Under the pieces are notes generated by a model. The model was not told where the DNA came from and ran no database searches. It was given only the letters and a program-made list of their open reading frames with translations. The translations under genes and the position numbers were made by a program. From the NCBI GenBank assembly GCA_958442925.1, contig CAUCIO010000039.1:1-15250 (forward strand): DNA of 15,250 bases, written 5' to 3'. This DNA comes from an uncultured Clostridium sp. Lineage in GTDB: Bacteria > Bacillota > Clostridia > Lachnospirales > Lachnospiraceae. Of this stretch, positions 1 through 6,720 are shown piece by piece. Every line of letters starts with the position of its first letter. The stretch's first letter is position 1.

Positions 1-710
1 GTGTTTTAGCAGGACAGTCTGTCAATGTACTGATCTGCGGAGGTCTTGGCGGCGGAGCCCAGACAGCTCTCGATGAGGCAGGAATCCAGGTAGTTTCCGG
101 CGCTGAGGGAAGCTGTGATGAGGCAGTGGAGGCTTACCTGAAGGGAGAACTGGTTTCCACCGGCGTGAACTGCGACCACCACGATCACGAGGAGCATGAG
201 GAAGGCCATTCCTGCGGCGGCTGCGGCGGCGGATGCAGCGGCTGCGGCGGCGGATGTGGTTCCCAGCCACAGATTATTATGGAGGGACGCAATGCAGGAA
301 AGCTGTGCCGGGCACACTATAAGGGTACCCTCAACGACGGAACACAGTTTGACTCCTCCTATGACAGAGGACAGCCGTTAGAATTTATCTGCGGAGTAGG
401 ACAGATGATTAAGGGCTTCGATGCAGCAGTTGTGGATATGGAGCCAGGCCAGTCTGCAGACATTCACCTGATGCCGGAGGAGGCTTACGGTATGCCGGAT
501 CCGGACGCTATTTTTACCGTGGTGATTGCACAGCTTCCAGGTGCAGAGAACCTGGAGGTAGGACAGCAGGTATATCTGTCCAACCAGTTTGGCCAGCCGT
601 TCCCGGTTAAGGTAACAGCGAAGGACGAAACCAACATTACCTTTGACGCAAACCACGAGATGGCAGGCAAGGAGTTAAACTTCCACATTGAGCTTCTGGA
701 AGTAGAATAA
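1..710 (+). CDS. NifX-type cluster-binding domain fused to SlyD-like FKBP prolyl isomerase (5' end outside window)
   Basis: The reading frame (first whole codon at base 3) is open to the left edge, so the true start lies upstream; the internal ATG at 126 falls inside the first domain. About 40 residues encoded from base 3 match the end of the NifX/NifB dinitrogenase iron-molybdenum cofactor family (ICGGLGGGAQTALDEAGI, then DEAVEAYLKGEL). A linker rich in His, Glu, Cys and Gly follows (CDHHDHEEHEEGHSC, then CGG/CSG repeats), a probable metal-binding tract. The remainder is a SlyD-like FKBP domain: HYKGTLNDGTQFDSS, PLEFICGVGQMIKGFD, PEEAYG, an inserted-flap segment and the typical ending FDANHEMAGKELNF. 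The FKBP part should catalyse prolyl cis-trans isomerisation or chaperone nickel- or other metalloproteins. In E. coli SlyD the His/Cys-rich tract is C-terminal; here it sits between the domains. The gene ends in TAA and is followed by a terminator. Physiological partner unknown. Confidence 0.9.
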   Translation, partial: VLAGQSVNVLICGGLGGGAQTALDEAGIQVVSGAEGSCDEAVEAYLKGELVSTGVNCDHHDHEEHEEGHSCGGCGGGCSGCGGGCGSQPQIIMEGRNAGKLCRAHYKGTLNDGTQFDSSYDRGQPLEFICGVGQMIKGFDAAVVDMEPGQSADIHLMPEEAYGMPDPDAIFTVVIAQLPGAENLEVGQQVYLSNQFGQPFPVKVTAKDETNITFDANHEMAGKELNFHIELLEVE

Positions 711-729
711 AAAACAGCACACATACAGA

Positions 730-778
730 AAAGGGGACATGTTCCGGCAGACAGCAGGCTGGAGGATGTCTCTTTTTT
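730..778 (+). terminator. Intrinsic terminator of the NifX-FKBP gene
   Basis: The outer stem pairs AAGGGGACAT (731-740) with ATGTCTCTTT (766-775), with two G-U wobbles, and an inner stem pairs TCCGGC with GCTGGA. A run of T follows at 773-778. It lies 20 bases after the stop codon. Confidence 0.75.
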
Positions 779-880
779 ATTGAAAATATCAATAAATGAA
801 TGTTTTTATTAAGAAAATCAATTTCAAATTAACTGAAAATTATGGTAATTTAATAACGAAAAAATATGAGCGGGTTTCTG

Positions 881-907
881 CCGGGCGGAATGCGCTCGGT
901 TTTTTTT
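881..907 (+). terminator. GC-rich hairpin plus T8, second terminator or leader attenuator ahead of the ABC operon
   Basis: CCGGGCG (881-887) pairs with CGCTCGG (893-899) with a GAATG loop and one G-U wobble, followed directly by eight T (900-907). It is a textbook intrinsic terminator 63 bases upstream of the permease start. The upstream strand GAGCG (868-872) can pair with CGCTC (893-897), which would compete with the terminator stem. It may be a tandem terminator for the upstream gene, or an attenuator if the operon promoter lies in the A/T-rich stretch 780-860, where only weak -35/-10 matches are visible. Confidence 0.65.
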
Positions 908-970
908 GCAGTAAAGGCCCATTGAGGGCTGATGCATATTTCAGGAAATAAGATACGGGAGAGGAAAGAA

Positions 971-2044
971 ATGTCTGAGAATGTTCAACCTACACCAGAA
1001 AACGATTCCGCACTGGCGCAGCTGGGAAATCTGACCAGGCGTGAGTTAAAGGAACTGGAAGAAAAAGAAAAAACTCCGATACAGAAGCTTCTGGAGGCTG
1101 TGATCATGGCGCTTCCTGTTTTGTGCGGAGTTATTGCACTGCTGGAATATCTGATACTTCCAGATTTATCACGAAACAAGAATCCCATGTACTACGTCTA
1201 CGTGCTGATTGCACTGATAGCGGTTTATATTGGTTTTGGCCTGTTTGTTCTCCATAAAAGGGCAAAAGGAAATAAAATTTACTATGAGAAGCTCCGCTAT
1301 GAAGCACCTCTGTGCTCCGCATTATTTCTGCTTCTCACATTATATGACTATCTGACCCTGAAAACAGGTATTCTGACACAGCCCTTCGTACCCTGTATGA
1401 ACTTTATTATCAATGCGTTTGTATCAGATTATCCGAAGCTGATTGAGTGTACCCTTCATACGCTGAGGCTCCTCATGATTGGCTACTGCATCGGCGTCAG
1501 CCTGGGGCTGGTAACAGGAATTACCTGCGGCTACTCTAAAAAGGTACGCTACTGGGTGGATCCGGTGATTAAATTCCTGGGACCGATTCCCACCTCCACC
1601 TGGATTCCGGTTATCATGGTAATTGCCAGCTCCTTATTTGCCGGAGCCGTCTTCATCATTGCGCTGGGTTCCTGGTTTGCAGTTACAGTTGCTTCGCTGA
1701 CCGGTATTTCTAATGTGGACAAAGACTTTTTTGAGGCTGCCAAAACGCTGGGAGCCAGCAAAAGACAGCTTGTGTTCCGGGTAGCGATTCCACATGCCAT
1801 GCCGTCGATTCTTCAGGGCTGCACTCAGGCCATGAGTTCCTCCTGTGTAGCTATTATGATCGCCGAGATGCTGGGTGTAAAGGCAGGACTTGGATGGTAT
1901 ATGACATGGCAGACAGGATGGGCAAGCTATGACAAGGTATTTGCAGCGCTGTTTGTGATCTGCCTGATCTTTACTCTTGTTACCAAAGTGCTTGAGAGGA
2001 TTAAGCGTCATGTACTTCGCTGGCAGAATGGAGTTGAAAAATAA
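971..2044 (+). CDS. ABC transporter permease, NitT/TauT (SsuC-like) family, with extended N-terminus
   Basis: Membrane component of an importer. The C-terminal ~230 residues are a typical BPD_transp_1 permease carrying the EAA cytoplasmic loop (EAAKTLGASKRQLVFRVAIP) that docks on the ATPase. The N-terminal ~130 residues are extra compared with the usual ~250-residue SsuC/TauC: a charged cytoplasmic start, then hydrophobic segments (around ALPVLCGVIALLEYLIL and VYVLIALIAVYIGFGLFVL) that should add membrane helices. I chose ATG 971 because GGGAGAGGAAAG lies just before it; the in-frame ATG at 932 has no such site. The stop overlaps the start of the ATPase gene by one base (TAATG), so the two are translationally coupled. 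Family assignment is firm. Substrate cannot be told; nitrate, sulfonates, taurine and pyrimidine precursors are all handled by this family. Confidence 0.9.
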   Translation: MSENVQPTPENDSALAQLGNLTRRELKELEEKEKTPIQKLLEAVIMALPVLCGVIALLEYLILPDLSRNKNPMYYVYVLIALIAVYIGFGLFVLHKRAKGNKIYYEKLRYEAPLCSALFLLLTLYDYLTLKTGILTQPFVPCMNFIINAFVSDYPKLIECTLHTLRLLMIGYCIGVSLGLVTGITCGYSKKVRYWVDPVIKFLGPIPTSTWIPVIMVIASSLFAGAVFIIALGSWFAVTVASLTGISNVDKDFFEAAKTLGASKRQLVFRVAIPHAMPSILQGCTQAMSSSCVAIMIAEMLGVKAGLGWYMTWQTGWASYDKVFAALFVICLIFTLVTKVLERIKRHVLRWQNGVEK

Positions 2045-2817
2045 TGGAAAATAGAAAAGTTACATTAAAGCTTGACAATGTAAGCAAGGTGTTCGCAAAG
2101 GTAGAGAGCGATGACGTAACCCATGCGCTGTATGATATTAATGCTTCCATGGAAAGCGGAGAGTTTATTTCTCTGGTAGGCCCTTCGGGATGCGGAAAAT
2201 CCACGATTCTCCGCCTGGTGGCAGGACTGATTATGCCGACTTTGGGAAAGGTTACTGTAAATGATCAGGAGATTGAGGGCCCGGATCCAAACCGGGGCAT
2301 GGTATTTCAGAAACCGACTCTGTTTCCGTGGCTGACAGTAGAGAAAAATATCGGCTTCAGCCTGGAAATGCAGGGAAAGCTGAAGGGAAATGAGCACAAG
2401 GTTCAGAGAATGCTTCAAGTCATCGGTCTGGAACAGTTTAAGGACGACTATCCGGGACAGCTTTCAGGCGGTATGGCCCAGAGAGTAGCTCTGGTCCGTT
2501 CCCTGATCAATGAGCCGGAGATCCTTCTGTTAGACGAGCCCTTAGGAGCGCTGGATGCCTTCACACGTATGAATATGCAGGATGAGATTCTAAGCATGTG
2601 GGCAGATACGAAACAGCTGGCCCTGATGGTGACGCATGATGTGGACGAGGCCATCTATATGGGAACCCGGGTGCTGGTAATGGACGCAAATCCGGGACGC
2701 ATTGTGGCTGACATCAAAATAGACGAGGAATTTCCAAGAGACCGTTCCTCCGCACAGTTTGTGGAGTACAGAAATGAAATTCTCAATACCCTTCACTTTG
2801 GAGGAAAGCGTCAGTAG
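2044..2817 (+). CDS. ABC transporter ATP-binding protein, NitT/TauT (SsuB/TauB-like) family
   Basis: Cytoplasmic ATPase that drives the importer encoded on both sides of it. All nucleotide-binding motifs are intact: Walker A GPSGCGKST at residues 46-54, Q-loop in VFQKPTLFPW, signature LSGGMAQR, Walker B ILLLDEPLGALD and the switch histidine in VTHDVDEA. FQKPTLFPWLTVEKNI and the LGALDAFTR stretch are typical of the SsuB/TauB group. Length (257 aa) is normal. The start codon overlaps the permease stop by one base. A 62-base gap with a stem-loop separates it from the receptor gene. Confidence 0.93.
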   Translation: MENRKVTLKLDNVSKVFAKVESDDVTHALYDINASMESGEFISLVGPSGCGKSTILRLVAGLIMPTLGKVTVNDQEIEGPDPNRGMVFQKPTLFPWLTVEKNIGFSLEMQGKLKGNEHKVQRMLQVIGLEQFKDDYPGQLSGGMAQRVALVRSLINEPEILLLDEPLGALDAFTRMNMQDEILSMWADTKQLALMVTHDVDEAIYMGTRVLVMDANPGRIVADIKIDEEFPRDRSSAQFVEYRNEILNTLHFGGKRQ

Positions 2818-2830
2818 ATTACTATGTATT

Positions 2831-2851
2831 TGAAATCGCACCGCGATTTTA
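2831..2851 (+). promoter_or_regulatory. Intercistronic stem-loop before the receptor gene
   Basis: AAATCGC (2833-2839) and GCGATTT (2843-2849) form a perfect 7-bp stem with a three-base loop, extendable by a G-U and a T-A pair. Few T follow, so it is a weak terminator at best. Position between the ATPase and lipoprotein genes is where stabilising or processing hairpins often raise receptor mRNA above that of the membrane components; that role is inferred. Confidence 0.5.
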
Positions 2852-2879
2852 GATAAAATTATAAAGGAGAGAGGAAACG

Positions 2880-4100
2880 ATGAAGAAGAAACTTACAGCA
2901 TCATTACTGGCTTTAACACTGGCATGCAGCATGACAGCATGCGGTACAAAGACAGAGGAGAAGCCACAGGAAACAGAGCCGAAGCAGGGAATTGCCGGAG
3001 ATACAAATAATGACGGCCAGATCGACATGGGCGTTGATGAGGACGTAAAGGTAGAGCAGGAGAACACAACAGAGCATATGGATTCCTTCGAGGCATCTAC
3101 TTCCGGAAAATGGGAGGCTATGTTTACTCCGGTTGATATTGAGGGACGCGCCATTGATATGGCAGACTTCGATCTGACACCTACAGCAGAAGAGTTAGAG
3201 GCTATGAAGAAAGAGCCTGCATACGGACAGAAGATCCTCTACTACATGGCAGACGGATGTACAGCTGGACCTACAGTTGCTGCCCATCTTGGATATTATG
3301 AGGAAGCCGGACTGGAGTCAGAGGGAGTGAAGGGTAACTCCTATACAGAGGCTCTGGGAAGCAACCAGGCAACTGTTGCAGTAGGCCACATTGCAACCAT
3401 GCTGGTTCCGATTACAAACAACGTAGATCTTACTTTCGTAGGCGGCGCTCATATTGGTTGCAAGTCCTTATACGTATTAGCTGACAGCGAGTACAACACA
3501 ACAGAGGATCTGAAGGGAACTGCTATTTCTGCTCCTAACGGAATCGGTAAGTCTGACTACAACATCACATGCCTGCTTCTGGATGCTGACGGCATCAATC
3601 CGCAGGAGGATGTAAACATTACTGCAGTATCTGCAGACGCCTGCCTGAAGGCAATGGCAAACGGAGAGATTTCCGCAGCCCTGCTTTCCGATACATTTGC
3701 TTACGGCTTAGTAAAGGACGGCACACTGAAATGTGTACGTTCCCTGCTGGATGAGGACTTCCAGGATGAGAACTGCTGCGTTATTGCCATGAACCGTACT
3801 TTCGTAAAAGAGAATCCGGTAATTGCAAAGAAGGTGACACAGGCAGTTCAGAAGGCACATGCCTACATGCGTGACAACCCGGAGGAGGCTACACAGATGC
3901 TTCTGGACCAGGGCTGGAACGGAGGAAGCTACGAGATGAACGTTATGCTTAACAACTCCCTTCAGTTTGGTCTGGACCAGGATTTCACAGAGGTTTCCCT
4001 GAGAGACGTGGTAGAGAGATATGTAAGACTGGGCCTGATTCAGAACATGGATGATGTAGATGAGATCATGTCCATTGCGTGGACACCGGTTTTAGACTAG
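2880..4100 (+). CDS. Substrate-binding lipoprotein of the NitT/TauT-type ABC transporter
   Basis: Extracytoplasmic receptor for the importer. It starts after a strong site (AAAGGAGAGAGG) and has a lipoprotein signal: MKKK, a hydrophobic core, and SMTAC with the probable lipidated Cys at residue 21. A charged linker (~22-110) precedes the binding fold. The linker contains GDTNNDGQIDMGVDED (residues 40-55), which resembles a calcium-binding EF-hand or dockerin loop (D41, N43, D45, G46, I48, D49). The remainder fits NMT1/SsuA-like proteins: KILYYMADGCTAGPTVAAHL, then GHIATML, then EDLKGTAISAPNG. The mature domain has several Cys residues (GCTAGP, HIGCKS, ENCCVI), unusual for a secreted receptor. 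Length (406 aa) is above the common ~330 because of the linker. Ligand unknown. Confidence 0.88.
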   Translation: MKKKLTASLLALTLACSMTACGTKTEEKPQETEPKQGIAGDTNNDGQIDMGVDEDVKVEQENTTEHMDSFEASTSGKWEAMFTPVDIEGRAIDMADFDLTPTAEELEAMKKEPAYGQKILYYMADGCTAGPTVAAHLGYYEEAGLESEGVKGNSYTEALGSNQATVAVGHIATMLVPITNNVDLTFVGGAHIGCKSLYVLADSEYNTTEDLKGTAISAPNGIGKSDYNITCLLLDADGINPQEDVNITAVSADACLKAMANGEISAALLSDTFAYGLVKDGTLKCVRSLLDEDFQDENCCVIAMNRTFVKENPVIAKKVTQAVQKAHAYMRDNPEEATQMLLDQGWNGGSYEMNVMLNNSLQFGLDQDFTEVSLRDVVERYVRLGLIQNMDDVDEIMSIAWTPVLD

Positions 4101-4107
4101 GATAAAT

Positions 4108-4162
4108 GCAAAGAAAAAAGTTTTTACGTTCCACTGAAAGTCACTAAAAACTTTTTCTTTGC
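4108..4162 (+). repeat. Long hairpin repeat, unit 1 (also probable terminator of the ABC operon)
   Basis: The left arm (4108-4126, GCAAAG...GTTTTTA) pairs with the right arm (4145-4162, TAAAAACTTTTTCTTTGC) over 18 bp, with one extra A in the left arm. The 18-base loop CGTTCCACTGAAAGTCAC is shared with units 2 and 3. It begins 8 bases after the receptor stop codon and its right arm is T-rich, so it can terminate transcription in either direction. Confidence 0.8.
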
Positions 4163-4182
4163 AAAACAGGTGAACGCTTCAG

Positions 4183-4220
4183 AGGAAAATTTTCTTGTTC
4201 CACCGAAAGTCACCGAAAAT
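4183..4220 (+). repeat. Hairpin repeat, unit 2 (right arm truncated)
   Basis: The left arm AGGAAAATTTTC (4183-4194) leads into loop TTGTTCCACCGAAAGTCACC (4195-4214 region) and then only GAAAAT, so the stem is 6 bp. The right arm breaks off and runs straight into the left arm of unit 3, which suggests a recombination or partial-copy junction. Confidence 0.7.
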
Positions 4221-4222
4221 GG

Positions 4223-4283
4223 ATGTACGAGGAAAAAATTTTCTTGTTCCATTTAAAGTCACCGAAAATTTTTCCTCGTACAT
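4223..4283 (+). repeat. Long hairpin repeat, unit 3
   Basis: The left arm (4223-4243, starting ATGTACGAGG and ending ATTTTC) pairs with the right arm (4264-4283, GAAAATTTTTCCTCGTACAT) over 20 bp, again with one extra A in the left arm. The loop is TTGTTCCATTTAAAGTCACC. The stem sequence differs from unit 1 while remaining complementary, whereas the loop is conserved. Confidence 0.8.
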
Positions 4284-4383
4284 GGGCGGTGCTTTGCTGG
4301 AAAGAGGAAGGTTATTCCTCGTACATAGGCGGGAGCCTGTTGGAGAAGGTACAAAGGGAGTGTTTTTCCTTGTACATAAAAGG
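4272..4383 (+). repeat. Three decaying direct repeats of the hairpin right arm
   Basis: TTCCTCGTACATGGGCGG (from 4272), TTCCTCGTACATAGGCGG (from 4315) and TTCCTTGTACATAAAAGG (from 4366) recur 43 and 51 bases apart. Short shared stretches (GGAAAG/GGAGAAGG) lie between copies. Short ORFs across this stretch look spurious; no ribosome binding site is seen. Confidence 0.65.
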
Positions 4384-4436
4384 GATTTGGGCGGATATGG
4401 AGTTTTGTCCGCTCAGGGGTATGAAAAAGAGTAGAT

Positions 4437-4448
4437 ATACAGCTGTAT
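4437..4448. promoter_or_regulatory. 12-base perfect palindrome ATACAGCTGTAT
   Basis: ATACAGCTGTAT is a perfect dyad, a possible binding site for a dimeric regulator. It lies between the repeats and the terminator at 4474, and could also be chance. Confidence 0.25.
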
Positions 4449-4473
4449 GAGTGGTGCAGCAAAATGTCAGGAG

Positions 4474-4505
4474 AATTCCCATCGGCTCGTGCGGTGGGAA
4501 TTTTT
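4474..4505 (+). terminator. Strong intrinsic terminator
   Basis: AATTCCCA (4474-4481) pairs with TGGGAATT (4495-4502). The stem continues inward with T-G, C-G and G-C pairs to a 7-base loop, and T-rich sequence follows (TTTTTCT, 4501-4507). No gene lies between this and the receptor stop 370 bases upstream, so it closes either read-through from the ABC operon or an RNA made from the repeat region. Confidence 0.8.
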
Positions 4506-4552
4506 CTGTTCCGACAAGCATGTGCGTTCTGCCATGCAGGAGGAGTGCTGAA

Positions 4553-4606
4553 ATGGCAGGCGGATGGTTTTACAAGACTGGATTAGCAGGGGACAGGACA
4601 GAATGA
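4553..4606 (+). CDS. Short leader ORF coupled to the response regulator
   Basis: A 17-codon ORF (MAGGWFYKTGLAGDRTE) begins 9 bases after AGGAGG at 4538-4543, a better ribosome site than that of the regulator itself. Its TGA overlaps the regulator ATG as ATGA (4603-4606), the classic arrangement for translational coupling. The peptide has no recognised motif. It may be a coupling device rather than a functional peptide. The site and overlap are directly visible; translation is inferred. Confidence 0.45.
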   Translation: MAGGWFYKTGLAGDRTE

Positions 4607-5409
4607 AAACGATTTTAATTGCAGATGACAATGCTCAGATTATTGAGGTTTTAAAACAGTATGCGGTGAAGGAAGGATACCAGGTGTTTACGGCCTGTGA
4701 CGGCTCAGAGACGCTGGAGGAATTTTATAAGAGAACGTATGACGCGGTTTTGCTGGATGTCATGATGCCGGCCCCGGATGGCTTTGAGGTCTGCAGGAAG
4801 ATAAGAGAAACTTCGATGGTGCCGATTATCATGATAACGGCCAGGGGAGAGGACTATGACCGGATTATGGGGCTGGATATAGGAGCGGACGATTATGTGG
4901 TAAAGCCGTTTTCACCTTCTGAGGTCATGGCCAGGCTCAGGGCGATCCTGAGAAGGGTGCAGAATCCTGAGACAGACAGCCCGGATCTGGTGTCTGTGGG
5001 AAGCCTGCGAATTGATCTGGGCACATTCAAGGTCTGCATCCATGACAGGGAAGCAGAGCTTACCAAAAAGGAAGTGGAAATTCTGTGGCTGCTGGCCTCT
5101 AATCCCGGTCTTGTCTTCAGCAGAGTGCAGATTCTGGATTCTGTATGGGGCATGGACTACTTTGGAGACAGCAGAACCATTGATACTCATATTAAGCGCC
5201 TGAGAGCCAAAACAGAGAAATATCCCCACCCAGACTGGAATATTGCGACAGTGCGGGGCGTCGGCTACAAGTTTGAGGTGACTCATGAGTCAAATCACCA
5301 GAAAGCTGTTTCTATACTTTGTCATTGTATCCCTGGTTCTGGCTGGTACGGCCTTTGCAGGTTTTTACGGCACATTCCGCTATTATTCCTATCAGGAATA
5401 CAACCGTGA
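4603..5409 (+). CDS. OmpR/PhoB-family response regulator, with out-of-frame C-terminal run-on
   Basis: Cytoplasmic transcription factor activated by phosphorylation. The receiver domain (1-~118) has acidic pocket D8/D9, phospho-acceptor D52 in LLDVMMP, T79 and K101 in VVKPF. A winged-helix DNA-binding domain follows, with AELTKKEVEILWLL, the RTIDTHIKRLRAK recognition region and the typical end VRGVGYKFEV. I chose ATG 4603, preceded by AGGGGACAGG; the in-frame ATG at 4564 has no suitable site and would add residues before the conserved KTILIADD start. The family normally stops just after GYKFEV (base ~5280), but here the frame runs on for about 43 codons inside the kinase gene. A TGA exists at the expected place (5286-5288), in another frame, so a one-base indel (real or sequencing) is likely. 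The tail has no domain resemblance. Confidence 0.9.
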   Translation: MKTILIADDNAQIIEVLKQYAVKEGYQVFTACDGSETLEEFYKRTYDAVLLDVMMPAPDGFEVCRKIRETSMVPIIMITARGEDYDRIMGLDIGADDYVVKPFSPSEVMARLRAILRRVQNPETDSPDLVSVGSLRIDLGTFKVCIHDREAELTKKEVEILWLLASNPGLVFSRVQILDSVWGMDYFGDSRTIDTHIKRLRAKTEKYPHPDWNIATVRGVGYKFEVTHESNHQKAVSILCHCIPGSGWYGLCRFLRHIPLLFLSGIQP

Positions 5410-6706
5410 GCTGCAGGACCGGGCGGAGGTGATAAGGGCCAGACTGGAACATTTTATGCGGGACTGTAATGGAGCGCAGGAGCTGAGCGCCTATATTAAG
5501 GTGCTGGACGATGTTACGCTGGCAGACGCCTACTTTATCAGCAGGGAAGGAGAAACCTTTACCTGCCCCTGTCCCTGCAGAACAACTGTAAAGATTGAAA
5601 AAAAGCCATCTGCCCAGGTGGAGCAGTTTGCACAGCAGGTATTTGAATCCGGCCAATATATGCAGGTGAAGGATGCGAAAAGAGATTATGTAGGAATTCC
5701 GGTGAGAGAAGGTGCGGAGACGACGGCAGTAGTTGTGATTGTGGACACGTTTGAAGTGGATCGCGGAAGCTTTCTGATGGCTGTGGCCAGTCTTCTTGGC
5801 TGCCTGGCAGCTGCCTCTCTTCTGGCGTCAGCAGTTGCCAGAAATATGGCCCGGAAGTTTATGGAGCCGATTCACAGAATTGCCTTTGCTGTGTCAGAGC
5901 TGGCCTGCGGGAATTACCATGTTAAAACAGAGGTAAGGGATCAGAATGAAATAGGAAATCTGGCAAGACAGACGGATCTTCTGGCAGAAAAGCTGGAGGA
6001 GACAGATAAGGAAAGGGCCCGCATGGAGCAGATGCAGAAGGACTACATTGCCAACCTTTCCCATGAGCTGCGCACGCCGGTGACAGTCATCCGAAGCTCT
6101 ATGGAAGCGCTGTACGACGGAATGGTGCCGGAAGAAAAGGTGAAGGAATACCAGAAGCAGATGCTTTCCGAAACCATATCCCTGCAGCGCCTGATTAACG
6201 ATATGCTGGAGCTGTCCCGGCTGGAAAACAAGGATTTTCCGATTTCCAGGGAACTGCTTGATCTGCGTACCGTTCTGGAGGATGCGGCCCGTTCGGTCCG
6301 CATGCTGGCCAGGGAAAAGCGGATTCAGGTAAAGCTGGCTATCCCAGAGAAGGAGCTGCCCTTTGAAGGCGATTATGGAAGACTGAAACAGATGTTTTTA
6401 GCTGTCCTTGACAACAGTGTGAAATACTCAGATCCGGATAAGACCATCCGGGTTCAGATTACAGTAAAGTCAGATGATTATTATATTGTCATTGAGGATG
6501 AAGGATGTGGAATCGCCAGGGACAAAATTTCCCGCATCTTCGATAAATTTTACCGCCTTTCCAAGGAACGCGCCCCTGGAACAGGGCTGGGAATGGTGAT
6601 TGTCAAAAGCATTGCAGACAGACATCAGATTGATATCCGCATTCAGAGTGAAGAAGGGAAGGGAACCAGAATTACATTTATAGTTCCTGTCTATAAGAGG
6701 TATTAA
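5285..6706 (+). CDS. Membrane sensor histidine kinase with extracytoplasmic CPCPC motif
   Basis: Partner of the preceding regulator. It has TM1 at ~8-28, an extracytoplasmic sensor of ~130 residues and TM2 at ~160-183. A HAMP-like linker then leads to a HisKA domain with phospho-acceptor H260 in NLSHELRTPVTVI, and a HATPase_c domain with N-box DNSVKYS (N377), G1 box DEGCGI, F-box FDKFYR and G2 box GTGLGMVI. All catalytic motifs are intact and 473 aa is normal. The sensor contains C94-P-C96-P-C98 and a further C61. These could ligate a metal or respond to redox state, which is inference. The start ATG at 5285 lies right at the end of the regulator's DNA-binding domain, and the overlap with the regulator frame is 125 bases. 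It is followed by a 132-base gap with a promoter-like site and the transporter genes it probably controls. Confidence 0.92.
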   Translation: MSQITRKLFLYFVIVSLVLAGTAFAGFYGTFRYYSYQEYNRELQDRAEVIRARLEHFMRDCNGAQELSAYIKVLDDVTLADAYFISREGETFTCPCPCRTTVKIEKKPSAQVEQFAQQVFESGQYMQVKDAKRDYVGIPVREGAETTAVVVIVDTFEVDRGSFLMAVASLLGCLAAASLLASAVARNMARKFMEPIHRIAFAVSELACGNYHVKTEVRDQNEIGNLARQTDLLAEKLEETDKERARMEQMQKDYIANLSHELRTPVTVIRSSMEALYDGMVPEEKVKEYQKQMLSETISLQRLINDMLELSRLENKDFPISRELLDLRTVLEDAARSVRMLAREKRIQVKLAIPEKELPFEGDYGRLKQMFLAVLDNSVKYSDPDKTIRVQITVKSDDYYIVIEDEGCGIARDKISRIFDKFYRLSKERAPGTGLGMVIVKSIADRHQIDIRIQSEEGKGTRITFIVPVYKRY

Positions 6707-6720
6707 AAAAACCAATCACA

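Noticed and set aside
126..710. FKBP gene starting at ATG 126
   Set aside because: The frame stays open to the window edge and the residues before 126 clearly belong to the NifX-type domain, so 126 is internal.
780..970. TPP or other known riboswitch upstream of the NitT/TauT-type operon
   Set aside because: I could not find the conserved core sequences of TPP, SAM or other common riboswitches; only a terminator hairpin is visible.
932..971. Upstream start of the permease at ATG 932
   Set aside because: No ribosome site before it, whereas GGGAGAGGAAAG stands directly before ATG 971.
4108..4383. Possible CRISPR array
   Set aside because: Repeat units differ in stem sequence and spacing (43-51 bases), units are hairpins with no regular unique spacers, and no cas gene is present.
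4195..4450. Overlapping short ORFs (79 and 75 codons) with repeated peptide motifs in the repeat region
   Set aside because: They lie across hairpin arms and direct repeats, have no ribosome binding site, and the peptide repeats simply mirror the DNA repeats.
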